A DNA stretch of 64,000 nt from Stereocaulon alpinum (lineage: Eukaryota > Ascomycota > Lecanoromycetes > Lecanorales > Stereocaulaceae), in the NCBI GenBank assembly GCA_018257865.1, contig JAEUBA010000079.1, positions 89,642 through 153,641 on the forward strand. The letters are read 5' to 3'. The translations under genes and the position numbers were made by a program. Below, in pieces: positions 25,104-36,212 of the stretch (within the stretch, counting starts at the first letter, position 1; each line of letters starts with the position of its first letter). Below the pieces are notes generated by a model. The model made no database searches. It was not told the DNA's origin and saw only the letters and a list, made by a program, of their open reading frames with translations.

Positions 25104-26859
25104 ATGATCTCGTTATCCTTGGTAGCTGTACCGCTTGTTGTTTCCTATCTAGTCTACAAGTATCTAGTATTCCCAGTCTTTCTCTCCCCGCTTTCTAAAA
25201 TTCCAAGCGCGCATTTCTCATCATCTTTCTCACCTGTATGGATTCTTTGGAAGAGATACAAGGCACAAGAAAATAGAGCTATTCATGCTGCACATGTCAA
25301 GTGTGGAAATATTGTCAGACTTGGGCCCAATGAAGTCAGCGTAGCCTGTGTAGATGACGGTATCCGCACTGTTTATAGTGGGGGCTTCGAGAAATGGAGT
25401 TGGTATCCGAACCAATTTGAATACTATGGGTAAGGACTCCATCATGCTATTCTCCGACGTAGATGGGTCTCTTTACTGATTATCGAAGTGTACCGAACAT
25501 GTTCTCCATGGCCAACAGCAAACCCCATTCGATCCGCAAACGCATGATAGCAAATGTCTATTCCAAGTCATACATCCAATCCTCACCAGAACTCCACCAA
25601 ATCTCAAAAATCATGATCTTCGACAGGCTCCTTCCCCTGCTAGAAGATGTAGCAACCAAAGGCCAGCCACTGGATGTTCTCGATTTGAACCACTCAAGCA
25701 CAATGGACTTCATGATCGCCTTCATCTTCGGCCTACAAACCAGCACCAATTTCATCCAGGACGTCAAGACGCGAAAAGAATGGATCTCAATCTACCAGAG
25801 CAGACGGCCCTTCCAATTCTGGGCAGCCGAACTACCAGGCGTAGTATCCTTTTTCAAGAGATTGGGAATCAACATCACCCCAGCCTGGGTGAACAAAGCC
25901 AATAAATGGCTTGAGGACTGGACGCTAGAAAAATGCGACGCTGCAGCAGCCTCAGTGTACGAGTTCGAGGACCCATCCTCCGAAGGCGGAGAGAAATTTG
26001 ATACCCTCCCAACAACGCCAACAACAACAACCCCAATAGTCTTCTGCCAACTCGCCGACTGCCTCAAGCCCAACCCCGCCTATCGCTCTCCCCACCCCAG
26101 ACGTCCCTCCATAGCAACCGAACTCCACGACCACATAGCCGCCGGCCACGAAACATCAGGAATAACACTAACCTACCTCTTCCACGAGCTCTCCCTCCAC
26201 CCCCCCATCCAATCCCGCCTCCGCACCGAACTCCGCACCCACCTCCCACCCCTCCTCCTCTCCTCCTCCTCCTCGACCCAAACTCACGACATCCCCTCCC
26301 CCCGCACCATCGACGCTCTCCCCCTCCTCAACGCCTGCCTCCTCGAAACCCTCCGCATCCACGCCGCGATCCCAGGCCCCCAACCACGCATCACCCCCCA
26401 CACCCCAGAAACGTCCCTCGCCAATTCCCCTCCCCTCCCAGGCGGAGTTAGAGTCAGCGCGCAAGCATACACCTTACATAGAAACGCGAACGTCTTCCCC
26501 GAGCCAGAGGCATGGAGGCCAGAAAGGTGGATTGAGGCTAGTGAGGAGGAAAAGATAGAAATGGGTCGGTGGTTTTGGGCGTTTGGGAGTGGGGGGCGGA
26601 TGTGCATTGGGCGGCATTTTGCTGTGCAGGGTATGTATTCCATCTTGCCCTTCAACATCGACACTATGCTCCAGTAATTTCACTTGGGATTTCAGATGTG
26701 CTGATGAGGTCGTGCTTAGAAATGAAACTCATCACAGCAGCCATCTATGCAAATTTCAGCACCCACATTCTCGACGACGAGGGTATCGAGCAGATTGACG
26801 CTTACGCAGCTGGGCCTAAGGGCAACAAGCTAATGCTGAGGTTTGAGCGTGTGGAGTGA
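25104..26859 (+). CDS. Cytochrome P450 monooxygenase (microsomal type)
   Basis: Encodes 543 residues from exons 25104-25429, 25489-26630 and 26696-26859. An N-terminal membrane anchor (residues 3-25, VAVPLVVSYLVYKYLVF) is followed by a Pro-containing hinge. I-helix AAGHETSG, K-helix ETLR, the PERW region (PEAWRPERWIEA) and the haem loop FGSGGRMCIG with Cys at about residue 481 are all intact. The stretch around residue 285-330 is unusually Thr/Pro-rich. It is head-to-head with the SET-domain gene and tail-to-tail with the CxxCH gene; no biosynthetic cluster partners are seen nearby, so the substrate is unknown. Confidence 0.88.
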
Positions 26860-27044
26860 AGGGTGTGGTTTGCATTGTGGTGTGGGGTGGGCGATGATCA
26901 GGGGGGAAATGATGATACATATGATTTGATGAGAGATGTGAATGGTTGAACAGGACGAGAAGTATATATTTCCTAACGAGACTGTGCTGTACTGGGTATA
27001 ATATTACTAATGAACTACTTCTACAAAGCATGCTGTAACCCCTC

Positions 27045-29065
27045 TCATTTCCCATCCCCATATCCATTTCCATCCTCGTCAACACTTTTACATCCCTCAT
27101 AATCCATGACCGGCCCAGTCCTAAGCGCCATATCCTCATCAACAACGTGCTTCTTCCCATACCAATACCTATCAATCTGTCTCTTCAGAACATTCGTGGA
27201 TGGCGGGTTGGCCCAGGCTTGGTAGTTTTTGAAGCCTTGCATTAGTTGTAGGGAGTAGTCCCCTGATGCAGAGCCGGCCGTGAAGGGAGTGCCGGCCGGG
27301 AGGTTGCGGAACCTGATTGATCAAAGTGCAGGGTTAGAGAACGATGCTGGAGAAGCGAGAGAGGGGAGCACGAAGGACAGAATGGTGAGTTGTGTGAAGG
27401 GGGAAGAGAGAGGCGCTTGTACCATGTCATAGTGTTTGTGTCGTCAACAGGAAGCCACTGGTTCTTTTTGGGGTCGTAAACCGGACCCGGTTTTTGAGTC
27501 ATGCTGACGGTATTCGGATTCTGCGAAACCGAATGGCACGACGCGCAGGAAGAGATGAAATTGTCAGCTAGATGGCTCGCTGAGCGTTAGCCAGTTAATC
27601 AGGACTGCAGAAGTGTTCGGTGTTTGCCAAATTAAACTTCGCAGGGCCAAAGACAACTTGCCTGGGCCATTCAGCCTTCCGTTCCAACCCCAGGTGGGCC
27701 TTTTGCCACCCAAACTCTTCCTTATCGCGTCTGCTCGTGGATTGATCCATGACTCCACGGGCTTTTGACCAGAATAGTAAGCCGCTTGCGTGAGTTTGGG
27801 ATCATTTCCCCACATAAGGCCGACGGGTATGATACGATCCCAGGGCTAGTTACAGAATGCATGAGTACAACGAGTCTGACGGTGGAGGATATGAGGTAGA
27901 GTTGTAACTTACATCCAGCTTCTTGCTACCAGAATCATACATGAAAGTACCGAATACCCAACCTATTTCAGCTCGGTCGTCGCGAACTGCAAAATCAACT
28001 TGCGTAAGACGGAGATCGCTTGCGAAGTTGTTGCGGTTCCCAGCGGTATAGGGGTTGATTTCGTCAACCTTCTCAGCAATGACCTAATGTTTGATGTTAA
28101 AGAGTAGTAGGTGGTAGATAGCCGAGCCTGGTGACTTACGGCTTTCATAGCAGGAGATCCTTTTAGTGATGGGACCTCCGCATCTGTTGCATCCGTGAGA
28201 AGAAGCTACAAGAAAAATTCAGCCGGGAATCCTCAAGAGTCTAAGACACGGAAGAGGGCTAACCTTGAAGACACAAGTGCCCTCTTGGAATTTCTGATCC
28301 GTGGTCCATTGTGGGTTACAAGGATCCTTCCAGACTTGTCCGAAGACCAATGCACCTGCATCATCCTGAGCAACAATACAATTCCCATATGATGCGTATA
28401 GCTCACCTATCGAGTTGTAATACCCACAAGCCCAATTCTGCAAGAATCGGTCCTGTGTCCGCGCGAATTCGAAAGGAGGCGTAGCACGCTCATACGTTAG
28501 ACCGTTGATCGGTTCTCTTCCGTTCGGCGAGTAGTGCATCCAGGGTGCATGGTACCAATCGCGGACCTGCCTGATAGTCAGACGGTTGACAATGCTGTTG
28601 TTTATAGATACCGGTGAGCTAAACATTATTGTTTTCGATGCGGAAGCCATTATTCACATTACCCTCCCAGCAGTATGCTTTGATCAAAGCACAATACTCA
28701 TACGGCTGAGTCCTGAAGTTCTTTCTAAGCCACGGAGCTTCTGTTTTTAGATCGAAAGAAGGCGGAGGCCGTGAGGGGCCTGGAACCGTCGGCCAATCTG
28801 TCACATCCTTTTTGTTAGGAGGGAGCCCCTTCAGCCTCATGCTCTCTGGGTAGTCATTTTGGATTTTCCATGTTGGCCCACTGTATCCAGATGGTACTGG
28901 GTACTGCGAAGAGGTGTGGAACTCCTCTTCAGCGGAGCGGTAAGTAGTGTCCAATCTGAGAGGATGGCGTCGGATATTTCCAGCCGCAATCCCACTAATT
29001 CCAAGTACCGCGCCTCCTGCGATCAATTGCTTCCTGGAAAAGTTGCGGTAAAGTCTTGAAGCCAT
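27045..29065 (-). CDS. Cytochrome-c-like CxxCH protein of a mainly bacterial-type family, eight exons
   Basis: Encodes 508 residues. Exons: 29065-28625, 28566-28407, 28355-28264, 28205-28140, 28083-27913, 27845-27662, 27567-27423, 27312-27045; every junction closes in frame. The N-terminus is basic then hydrophobic (KQLIAGGAVLGISGIAAG), resembling a bipartite mitochondrial signal or a membrane anchor. Conserved blocks are VRDWYHAPWMHY, GREPINGLTYERATPP, LQNWACGYYNSIG, VFGQVWKDP, GWVFGTFMYD and GLMWGNDP, followed by SSCASCH at about residues 377-383: a single covalent-haem type CxxCH. I recall this combination from uncharacterised bacterial proteins. Intron 6 uses a GC donor (27661-27660). If haem is attached, it would be a c-type cytochrome besides cyt c and c1. 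Function unknown. Confidence 0.82.
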
Positions 29066-29957
29066 GTGCAATCAGCAAAGACGATGTGAAGGCAAGCGAG
29101 TGGGTTTATTACGATCGAATGAGGGGAGATAAAGCCCCTTTTATAAAATATTGTGGAAAACATGCTAGTATCTAGTAAAGACAACGACCAGCCAAAAAGC
29201 TGCCCCTCATGCAATTATTAGCACTCGCGCATCACCTATGTTTATTAACATCGGCCGTTTCCTGTCACTTGAAGCAGCCTGCTAGCCATTTGCGGAAATT
29301 TTAGTCGAGAATGGACTTCATCAGCGAGGGTAAGGGGGACGCCATGCGGTTGAAACCCAGCTGAGTGCGTTGCTTATTTCCTATATAGGACGAGGAACCA
29401 GGGGGTCCTTTGGTTCTGGATTCGTAGTTGGCCGAGCTGCTACGGTAGTCTCCAGCTTGTCTGAGGAACGCCATAAAGAACGCCACCAAGCGTCCGGCTG
29501 GCTGATACGTGCAACGAGGCCAATTGGCACAGGGTGTTACAAATCCAAAAGCCGGTAGGTAAGTGTGTACGACTTGAAGCAAGTGTACTCCTTGAACAAT
29601 AATTAGCTGAAGATTATATGAGAAGAAAAGAGACTCGGATGATTGTGATACAGTAAGAGAGTGCTCTTGCCTTCTGTGACAGCGGCAGGAGCGGACCCCA
29701 GACGGGAAGCCTGCATCCCCCGCATGGCGTACTGTAAGGTACCTTAGCCGCCATACCCGGTTGCGAAGAATACGGAATGGACCACCAAGGCCCCCCCAAA
29801 CAGCCCTTACCGTAAATAGCACCTTCTAAAGCTCCGAGTTCCGAGCTCCGAGCTCCCAGAACATCAGCACCTCCACTTCACTCTATTCCCATCCTAGTCC
29901 TCAATTGACTCACCACGTTGAACGTAGAGCTCTACATCCTCGTTATATCTACACAAG
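29066..29957. promoter_or_regulatory. Divergent promoter region upstream of SOD2
   Basis: About 890 bases between divergent genes. Contains a short tandem repeat of CTCCGAG-like units at 29831-29857, close to the SOD2 start, and a C/T-rich leader. No coding sequence supported. Confidence 0.5.
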
Positions 29958-30767
29958 ATGTCCGTCTCTCTTCTCCGCCAGTCCACCGTCCGCAGCGGTC
30001 TCCGCAATCTCTCCGCCATGTCTAAGATCGCCCACCCAGCCAGCACAACCTTCACCCGCGGCAAAGTCACACTCCCAGACCTCCCATGTACGCCGACCTC
30101 CCAACGCCTCCCCAGGCAATAGCTCTCAAAAGCTAACCATCTATTTACAAGATGACTATGGCGCCCTCGAACCCGCCATATCCGGCAAGATAATGGAACT
30201 CCACCACTCCAGCCACCACAAAACCTACGTCAACAGCTACAACACCGCAACAGAACAACTCGCAAGCGCGACGTCGTCCTCCGATCCCGCCGCCCAGATA
30301 ACCCTTGGCGCCCTTATCAATTTCCACGGTGGCGGCCACATCAACCACTCCCTCTTCTGGGAGAACCTGGCGCCTAAATCCTCAGGCGGAGGTGAGCCGC
30401 CCTCTGGCAAGCTCGGAAAAGCCATTGATCAGGCATATGGGGGCTTGGATGGACTCAAGAAGGTCATGAATGCGAAGTTGGCGGGCATTCAAGGGAGTGG
30501 CTGGGCTTGGTTGGTCAAGGATACGGAGACGGGGGCTCTCCAGGTTAGGACGTATGCGAATCAGGATCCGGTTGTTGGGCAGTTTAAGCCGCTGTTGGGG
30601 ATTGATGCTTGGGAGCATGCTTATTAGTAGGTTTATGGTTCCCTAGGTATAGGTGGGGAGGGGGCTAATGGGGCTGCAGCTTGCAATATCAGAATCGGAA
30701 GGCGGAGTACTTTAGTGCTATCTGGGATGTCATCAATTGGAAGGCTGCTGAAAAGAGGTTCGGGTAA
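29958..30767 (+). CDS. SOD2: Manganese/iron superoxide dismutase, probably mitochondrial
   Basis: Encodes 230 residues from exons 29958-30087, 30152-30626 and 30680-30767. The chosen ATG gives a basic, acidic-free N-terminus (SVSLLRQSTVRSGLRNL), as for mitochondrial import. Metal ligands are visible: the His of MELHHSSHHKTYV, the His of GGHINHSLFW, and the Asp and His of IDAWEHAYY. The third exon supplies the conserved end LQYQNRKAEYF to INWKAAEKRFG; without splicing, a false stop follows EHAY. The enzyme converts superoxide to hydrogen peroxide. Length and motif spacing are normal. Confidence 0.95.
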
Positions 30768-31716
30768 GGAATAAAGGGGAAAGCAATCATTGTGTAGGTT
30801 GTCACGCTGTAAGAAAACAGATTGGGAAATACTGTTGAGGGCTAACTATCACGTATTTCGTGCAAGCACAAATCGATGTACATCTTCAACGCCCTTCAAG
30901 GGCCTTTCCTTCCACCATCATCTTTGGCTTTCGAAGACTTCTGCTTGCCTTGCTACATTTAGATTCCCCAAGATTGCTCATCTTTGCTCGGTGTTACCAT
31001 TGTACCGTTAGTGCAACGATGCAAGTTGGACCGGCTTTTGGCCTTTGTTTCGCATGCTCGGCTGGGCTATTCCCCACATGGTCGTACGTTGCCATGGTCT
31101 GTTACTCAAGAACGCTGAAAATACTTTGTGTTAACAATACTCCGTTTGTACAACGACGTTCGTTTCTCGGGCTCTCTGCCTTCGTTTCGTATACTTCGCA
31201 GGCAAGCCTCAGCGCTTTCATGCTTAAAATATTGGTAATATTTCTAAATTTTCAAGATATTCGAATATTCCTGACCAATCATTCAAGCCTCGAGGCCTGC
31301 TTTCATGCTTGGCACCCAAACCTCAGCGCATATCATGCTCACCAGAGTTCCGATTCTTCCCTCAACTTGCTCAATGTTCGAATTTTCCGTGGCCCGTGCC
31401 CACAGAGCTTTCCTATAAGAACCCCCTCCTCTCCCCAGTCCTCCATCTTTCCTACATACCACTGCCACACATATCCGGTTATTACCTATACCAGATAACC
31501 ACATCCAGCTTCTTAGCAACGCTTCACTGCACCCATATATCAGTTACTAGCCATACAAGACAACCACACCCAGCTTCTTAGCACTGTATCACTACACACT
31601 TGTATCGGCTATTATCCCACAGGCATCTCGTACCACAAGGTCGACTACCACCCACATTGCCTTGACTTAACGGTTACCTCTCTCTCACCAAGCATCATCG
31701 ACACGGGCATTACCCT
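30768..31716. other. Intergenic
   Basis: About 950 bases between SOD2 and a minisatellite. A plus-strand open stretch (30860-31498) has a composition unlike its neighbours and no conserved block, so it is not called as a gene. Confidence 0.45.
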
Positions 31717-32055
31717 ACCACAGCGCCACCAGATCGGCTGCTACCTCATCACCAACTATCATCAACGTCGTCGTGACCCATACCACAGCGCCACCAGATC
31801 GGCTGCTACCTCATCACCAACTATTATCAACGTCGTCGTAACCCATATCACAGCGCCACCAGATCGGCTGCTTTCCCGTCTTCAAGCATCATCATCGCGA
31901 TTATTACTCTACCACAGCGTCACCAGATCGGCTGCTACCTCATCATTAATCATCATCACCGCGGTTATTACCCTACCACAGCGCCACCAGATCGGCTGCT
32001 ACCTCATCACCACCCATTATCAACCCGGTCACTGTCCTATCACAGCGTCACCAGA
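31717..32055 (+). repeat. Minisatellite, six copies of a 64-65 bp unit
   Basis: The core ACCACAGCGCCACCAGATC starts at about 31717, 31782, 31847, 31911, 31975 and 32039, so the period is 65, 65, 64, 64, 64. The second half of each unit varies (CATCAACGTCGTCG or CATCACCGCGG types). The period is not a multiple of three, so it is not a coding repeat. It lies just upstream of the gene at 32294, in its leader or promoter. Confidence 0.9.
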
Positions 32056-32293
32056 GAGCAGTTGCTAGCCCCGACACCCAAACATCAAAGCGGCTATTCA
32101 CCATCGACGAGAGGACCTTGGCAGGCTACCAACCAAACATCTACCACCAAAGCGAGACCAATCCCACACACAAAGACCCACTTCGCCCGGCGCTACCAAC
32201 TACCACACATAACAACCCACCCAAGCGGTTCCAAAGTCCACAAACCAAACCTCTACCTCAAACCTCAAAGAACCATCCAAACCCACCGCAAAA

Positions 32294-32959
32294 ATGAACT
32301 TCTCCCAGCCCGGAAGTGGTCGTCTCCTCGCTCAACAAAACGGCACCTCAACGGTCCCAACCCCACTACAAGCCGCCAAAACCTTCCTCTCCACCCTCCA
32401 CCCCACAACAACGATGAACGAATACCGCACCCACCTCACCCACCTCGGGCTAGCAACCCATCTCATCCTCTGTGACCCACGCCCCAACGCCGACCCCGTC
32501 CGCCGCTGGATCACGACACAACCCGCCCTCTTCGACGCCGTCCTCGCCACCATGGCGATCCTCCGGGACTACACCGCCGGACGCGCGCGGGCCAATCAAA
32601 TCGAAATGTACAGCGCGATCAAGACGACGACAGTGATGATGCTAGAGGAAGTAAACAAGGAGTACGCCACCTACATCGGCAACATGACGATCCTCCTCTC
32701 GCAATTCAAAAAGATCCTCACGACCGACCACGACAAGAACGGATCCTGGATCCAATCTGCCAAGAGACTACCACGCGGCAGTGAAGAAGCTGTCTACCAG
32801 CTTGCGAATCTGGTAGGCGATACCACCATCGCGCCTTACCACGAGACCTACCTGAGCGACATTGCGAGATATTGGAGGACTTGGGGCGGGACATCGGAGG
32901 CGCGGAAGTATGAGGATGTGTGGAGTTTTGTGGCGGGCAGGGTGCTTGTGCAGGAGTAG
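32294..32959 (+). CDS. Unrecognised 221-residue helical protein
   Basis: A single-exon open frame with good coding composition. The protein has a short Ser/Gly/Gln-rich N-terminus and then a mostly helical body (HLGLATHLILCDPRPNAD, MEMYS-type helix, AYHETYLSDIARYWRTWG region). No signal peptide, membrane segment or known motif. The leader upstream is G-poor (32060-32290), as for an expressed gene, and carries the minisatellite. I do not recognise a family; it may be lineage-specific. Confidence 0.55.
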   Translation: MNFSQPGSGRLLAQQNGTSTVPTPLQAAKTFLSTLHPTTTMNEYRTHLTHLGLATHLILCDPRPNADPVRRWITTQPALFDAVLATMAILRDYTAGRARANQIEMYSAIKTTTVMMLEEVNKEYATYIGNMTILLSQFKKILTTDHDKNGSWIQSAKRLPRGSEEAVYQLANLVGDTTIAPYHETYLSDIARYWRTWGGTSEARKYEDVWSFVAGRVLVQE

Positions 32960-33980
32960 ATAGGGTGGAGTGACTGAGTTTGCAGAGGCGGAGAAGACGA
33001 GCGAAAAACCAAAAACAATGGAAAATTCAAAAACAAAAAAACAATCGAAAATTCAAAAACCAAAAACAATCGAAAATCAAAAAAAATACAAAAACAGGGG
33101 AGGATACTGGGGGAGGAGGTGCGCTTTGCTTTTTTTTGTGGCTATGTTTTGAGATATATCATGTTATGAGGGGCGGCCCCACTGGCTATTTCGCTTTATG
33201 TGAATGGCTGGAGGGGTGCACTTTACGATAGATACATTTCATATGTTTGGATTAGATCTACATACCTACAATGTTGTCAGTAAATAAAGATAGACCTGGA
33301 GAAAGTGGGGAAGGCGGGAGGTAGGGAGCAGCCGGATGAGATTGCATTTGTGGATCTGAGGCTGTGGGATTGTACCGTGGAAGATTTCATTGTGTGGGAT
33401 TCTTAGCGAGCGTGTGTAGCGACTCATTGGATCTCGGCATGCCTCGGAGCGTTCTTCATGGAGGCTTTGGGTCTTGGCTGAGGTTGAATTTTCCCTTGTG
33501 GCGGAAGCTGTGGAACTATATGAGCAAGTTGTAGCTTAGCAAAGGGTCATGGCGAGATAGCTACAGAATGGACAGTGGGCTTTGCCTTTCCAACATACCA
33601 ACTTCCTCTTCCTATCTCTTCCACTTTGGTCTGTCTGAATTGAAGGTGCCCTTTTCACGGGCTTTTGCCCACACAAATTGACCCGGAAATCGAAATGTCT
33701 TTTGATTTACCTCCTACATGAGTGCCGATAGCTTCACAATTGACAAGTCGCTACCCTTGAATTTCTCGTTCATCGCCCTTCGGCTCCAAAGCTTCAATGG
33801 ATTGTGATCAAACTTCCGAATAGCGATCAGGCTGCTTAAGTCCCTTGTTGGGATTGTGCTCTTGGCTGTCCAGTGCGTTGGGCTCTCTTTGCAACACCAT
33901 CATCTGTGAGAGCTTGGGCTTCGTGCTTGATTGCGTTAAGTCGTCGGAGACTGCATTGCCGTTTTTGAAGACTTGTAGAT
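32960..33980. other. Intergenic with A-rich low-complexity repeat
   Basis: About 1 kb. At 33003-33095 lies a run of A-rich units of the form AAAAACAATCGAAAATTC repeated about four times imperfectly. The rest shows no gene; short frames lack support. Confidence 0.55.
33003..33095 (+). repeat. A-rich imperfect tandem repeat
   Basis: Units close to AAAAACAATCGAAAATTC recur with spacing near 18-32 bases, almost without G, directly after the gene ending at 32959. It could be a decayed poly(A)-like tail of an element or simple slippage; nothing decides between them. Confidence 0.6.
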
Positions 33981-34652
33981 ATGATACCTGTCGACGGAGG
34001 CGTTGCGCGTATTCCTATCATGGCGACAGCCGACACGATCCGCTGCACCTGGGAGAGATACCAGCAACGCAGAGCCGATAAGAAAGCGAGGAAAGCGAAG
34101 GAACAAGAATACAAATCCGACAACAAAGCCAGGTTGAATGAACTCAGAGCCCGGAAAAGGTATCGGTCGAGCCCACCACCCCCAGTTCTCGTATTGGATG
34201 AGGCCATGCTCGCGATGGGTGCAATGGGAATCGATCCCGCGACCAGCTTCGCAACTGACTGCGACGAGCGCTTCCATGATAACCCTCACGGTGTCGGTTG
34301 TTCCAAATACTTCGAAACGCCCAGCCCTGCAGCGACGGAAAGTAGCTCCACTTGCTCAACGCCAAAATCCGCGAGCACTCCAGAATCTATCACCACCGTT
34401 GACGACGACGATCTACTCTCAGCATCAAAGGTTGGGTCACAGCCCTTTCCCCCCTTCGGTGGACCGGAACTCTTGTGTTGGCCGAGGGAGAAGCGGAAAG
34501 GGAGAGCAAGCGCGGATGAGCCCAAAGATTTCTATTTCTCCAAAGAGCAAAGGAAGGCTTATAACAAGCTTCTGTCGGAAGAGAAGCAGCAGGAACGGAT
34601 AAGGAAGGGCAAGGCGTTTCTGTTGAATAGAGTCCCGAGTTGGAAGAATTGA
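33981..34652 (+). CDS. Unrecognised basic protein with coiled N-terminal helix
   Basis: A single-exon frame of 223 residues; an inner ATG at 34020 would remove 13 residues. The N-terminus is a long charged helix (RRADKKARKAKEQEYK, ARLNELRARKRY), the middle is Ser/Thr-rich with an acidic DDDD patch, and the C-terminus is again a charged helix (KEQRKAYNKLLSEEKQQERI). No domain known to me. Composition suggests an intracellular, possibly nuclear, protein. It converges on PSF3. Confidence 0.6.
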   Translation: MIPVDGGVARIPIMATADTIRCTWERYQQRRADKKARKAKEQEYKSDNKARLNELRARKRYRSSPPPPVLVLDEAMLAMGAMGIDPATSFATDCDERFHDNPHGVGCSKYFETPSPAATESSSTCSTPKSASTPESITTVDDDDLLSASKVGSQPFPPFGGPELLCWPREKRKGRASADEPKDFYFSKEQRKAYNKLLSEEKQQERIRKGKAFLLNRVPSWKN

Positions 34653-35003
34653 AGCTGTAATCTATGCTTCGAGGGCTTGGTGTTAAAATTTGATGTTCGA
34701 ACATATGGTCCCTAACTCGGAGTCGAGAGAGTGCCGGTAGATACCCAGAGTCCATAGGAATCAAAACGTCCTCTGCTGTTCCAGAATCTCTGTCACCTGT
34801 TGACAGCGCTCTCAGGCTAGTAACGATGGCGTAGCCTATGATAATGAGAATCGACGGTTAGGGTTGGCGAACAACATACCAATTGAGCTGTCTCACCTGT
34901 GCATTGGGAGCCTCCGCATACCGCATGTAGTTTTGAAACGCACATTGCGAGAGCCTCGAGATCAGTCCCTGAAATTGTGGAAATCTTGCAAGTAACTGCC
35001 CGC
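34653..35003. other. Intergenic between convergent genes
   Basis: About 350 bases between the stop of the gene at 34652 and the stop of PSF3. Probably both 3' untranslated regions; nothing else seen. Confidence 0.5.
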
Positions 35004-35773
35004 TTAGCTCTTCTTCTTCATCTCACCCATCCACAGACGCATGGCTTTCGAGCTGTCATGCGCGGCGCGAAACACTGGAAACAGGTCAGCCACCTTACAC
35101 TCTCGCTGAGACAAACATGGGCCCCGCACACTGCCTCTCCATCTCGTCAAGTCCTCTTAAGAAATCTGCACCTTCACCAAGAGCACCTCGTGGATTATGA
35201 GCATGGTCCGCAATCTCGGCTGCTCTCCTCTTAAACGTCTATCCACCAGCAAAGGTTCAGCAACGTTGGACTTCCAACCCACAACACACTTTCCTCTGTC
35301 TAGTGGTGCCCCATGATTGCCCATGGTGGATACGGAGGACACACCTCACATAGAACATCCACGATCTCCTCCTCCTCAAAGAGCTCTAAACACCTCGCAG
35401 CACCCTCATAGTAATTCCCCGCCAGGCTCCGTAGGTCGACCGTTCTTGGATCCGCCTTCAAAGCATTCAACACGCGTGGAGATATCGAAGGTGGAAGGTC
35501 GAGTGTACATAGTGGGGTTTGAGAGGGGCCAAGGCGTTGGACGGCGAGGAGGGTAGAGAGCCAGAGAGGCAGGGAGATGGCTGTTTGGGCTTTGATCTGG
35601 AAGAGTTCATTTAAAAATTACACAACAACAGGGACAGGGAAGGAGAGGGGGCAAAGTACGTCTCCGCCTGCATTCTCGTCAAGGAAGCCCATGTTAGGGA
35701 GGTTGAGCGTGAACGTGCATGGGACTTTTTGGGCATCTGTGAGGATTGCGTCTATGTTATAGTAGGAGCCCAT
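35004..35773 (-). CDS. PSF3: GINS complex subunit Psf3, four exons
   Basis: Encodes 181 residues from exons 35773-35660, 35596-35345, 35238-35130 and 35074-35004. GINS (Sld5-Psf1-Psf2-Psf3) is part of the CMG helicase at replication forks. The N-terminus SYYNIDAILTDAQKVPCTF is the family signature (small beta domain), followed by SLPLWLSTLLA and the helical A domain (RSLAGNYYEGAARCLELF, TFKRRAAEIADHAHN), and ends MRLWMGEMKKKS. Introns of 52-106 nt all restore conserved blocks. Length is normal for the family. Confidence 0.93.
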
Positions 35774-36212
35774 GCTGTAGAGACGTAGCAGAGTCAATTG
35801 AGTAATGTGCTGGCTGAAAAGTAGAACTTGAGTTGAAGCCAATTGAACCGTTAATCAATAACGCGATCTATTGCGAAGACCCTAACGCTAGCTATTTTGG
35901 GCTCCGATCTTAGCAGATCGTCTACCGTATTGAGCGTATATCCCACTGCGTTAGAGTTTGGCATTCAAAAATAGAGAAGGGATGACTAGTACGTTATAGG
36001 ACTAGTACGTTATAGGGAGGTACATGATAGTATCCTACCCTACGTTGGAGTACCTATCTATTACATCCCCGACATATGATGTTGGGAAATGTTTAAAATC
36101 AAGGCATGCGACTACTCGTAGATATTGCACACTGGTGACTTATCTGCAAAGGAGTACCACCAAAGGGGCACCTCCCTCAACATCTTAACGACACATGACG
36201 TCCACACTGAGC
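35774..36212. other. Intergenic with 16-bp tandem duplication
   Basis: About 440 bases. GACTAGTACGTTATAG occurs twice in direct succession at 35984-35999 and 36000-36015. The rest should include the PSF3 promoter. No gene seen. Confidence 0.55.

Noticed and set aside
26168..26664. Several long minus-strand frames opposite the P450 at 25104
   Set aside because: Gly/Glu-rich antisense of C-rich coding sequence; the P450 motifs are on the plus strand.
29301..29822. Minus-strand 173-codon frame between the CxxCH gene and SOD2
   Set aside because: No family signal; lies in a divergent promoter region.
30860..31498. Plus-strand open stretch of 212 codons after SOD2
   Set aside because: Hydrophobic/Ser-rich product without conserved blocks, overlapping frames of similar length, and no splice support.
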